A stretch of 12,897 nucleotides of DNA, from positions 1 through 12,897 of the forward strand of contig DJQG01000098.1 of the NCBI GenBank assembly GCA_002438685.1, in the 5' to 3' direction. A model generated the notes under the pieces. It worked only from the letters and a program-made list of their open reading frames with translations, had not been told where the DNA came from and did not search any database. Below, one piece after another: positions 12,849-12,897 of this stretch. The DNA comes from Ruminococcaceae bacterium UBA6392. Lineage in GTDB: Bacteria; Bacillota; Clostridia; Oscillospirales; Acutalibacteraceae. Numbering within the stretch: the first letter of the stretch is position 1; every line of letters starts with the position of its first letter. Made by a program: the position numbers and the translations under genes.

Positions 12849-12897
12849 CCGGGTGTGGCGCAGCTGGTAGCGCGCTTGACTGGGGGTCAAGAGGCCG
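12849..12897 (+). tRNA. tRNA-Pro (anticodon GGG), 3' end off window
   Basis: The first 49 nt of a tRNA are visible: acceptor strand CCGGGTG, TG at positions 8-9, D-stem GCGC/GCGC around AGCTGGTA, and anticodon stem CTTGA/TCAAG with loop CTGGGGG. The anticodon GGG reads proline CCC/CCU. The variable region begins with AGGCCG, where the window stops; the T-arm and acceptor 3' strand are off-window. There is no clear promoter directly upstream, so it is probably cotranscribed with the structured RNA and freed by RNase P. Confidence 0.92.

Noticed and set aside
12659..12867. Mobile element integrated in the tRNA gene
   Set aside because: The interval is only 190 bp and has no integrase, and tRNA-targeting elements normally duplicate the 3' or anticodon part. 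A structured RNA explains the sequence better, although a past insertion is not excluded.
12483..12890. Open frame of 135 codons on the minus strand
   Set aside because: It runs antisense through the tRNA gene, the structured RNA and its promoter and has no ribosome binding site or recognisable protein pattern.

Overview
The window looks like a chromosomal segment of an uncultured, probably gut-dwelling, spore-forming member of the Clostridia (Oscillospirales/Ruminococcaceae-like). The evidence is the fairly GC-rich coding sequence with Firmicutes-type signals (GGAGG ribosome binding sites, TTGACA/TATAAT promoters, hairpin plus T-run terminators), a pro-sigma-K gene, a CwlD-type amidase, a BofC-like protein and a class A PBP. 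It reads as core housekeeping and sporulation DNA; I see no transposase, phage gene or CRISPR array. The organism call is inference from gene content.

Layout. 1-1163 (minus) is the N-terminal part of a type II topoisomerase B subunit that runs off the left edge, with its own near-consensus promoter at 1216-1245. 1265-1299 is the terminator of the upstream minus-strand cluster, which in transcription order is cwlD (5228-4476), radA (4474-3104), a DUF6873/GME-fold protein (3104-2361) and an EamA-type transporter (about 2268-1318). cwlD, radA and the DUF6873 gene abut or overlap by one base. 5314-6011 (plus) holds two overlapping 116-residue half-size TSUP (TauE/SafE) membrane proteins. They converge on ruvX (6420-5995, minus), with a 17-bp tail-to-tail overlap. 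6500-8749 (minus) is a bifunctional PBP1A-type peptidoglycan synthase with its own promoter and terminator. Divergent from it is a small BofC-like anchored protein (8949-9239, plus). A bidirectional terminator at 9252-9299 separates that gene from a minus-strand pair: a sugar phosphate isomerase/epimerase-like TIM-barrel protein (10693-9917) and a DivIVA-like coiled-coil protein (9903-9322). Then come uninterrupted sigK (10833-11522, plus) and a GH130 mannoside phosphorylase-like enzyme (12495-11545, minus), which converge on a shared terminator.

Right edge. A good promoter (12619-12647) drives a roughly 195-nt intergenic segment that folds into a well-defined multibranch RNA and is followed directly by a tRNA-Pro(GGG) gene cut by the window end. 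The first 19 nt of this RNA segment are identical to the first 19 nt of the tRNA gene. This is the most interesting part of the window: a structured non-coding RNA (possibly the raiA class) sharing its 5' sequence and probably its promoter with tRNA-Pro.

Functional themes are envelope and spore biology (PBP1A, CwlD, sigK, BofC-like, DivIVA-like), DNA topology and recombination (topoisomerase B, RadA, RuvX), and small-molecule transport and carbohydrate use (EamA, TSUP, GH130, isomerase).
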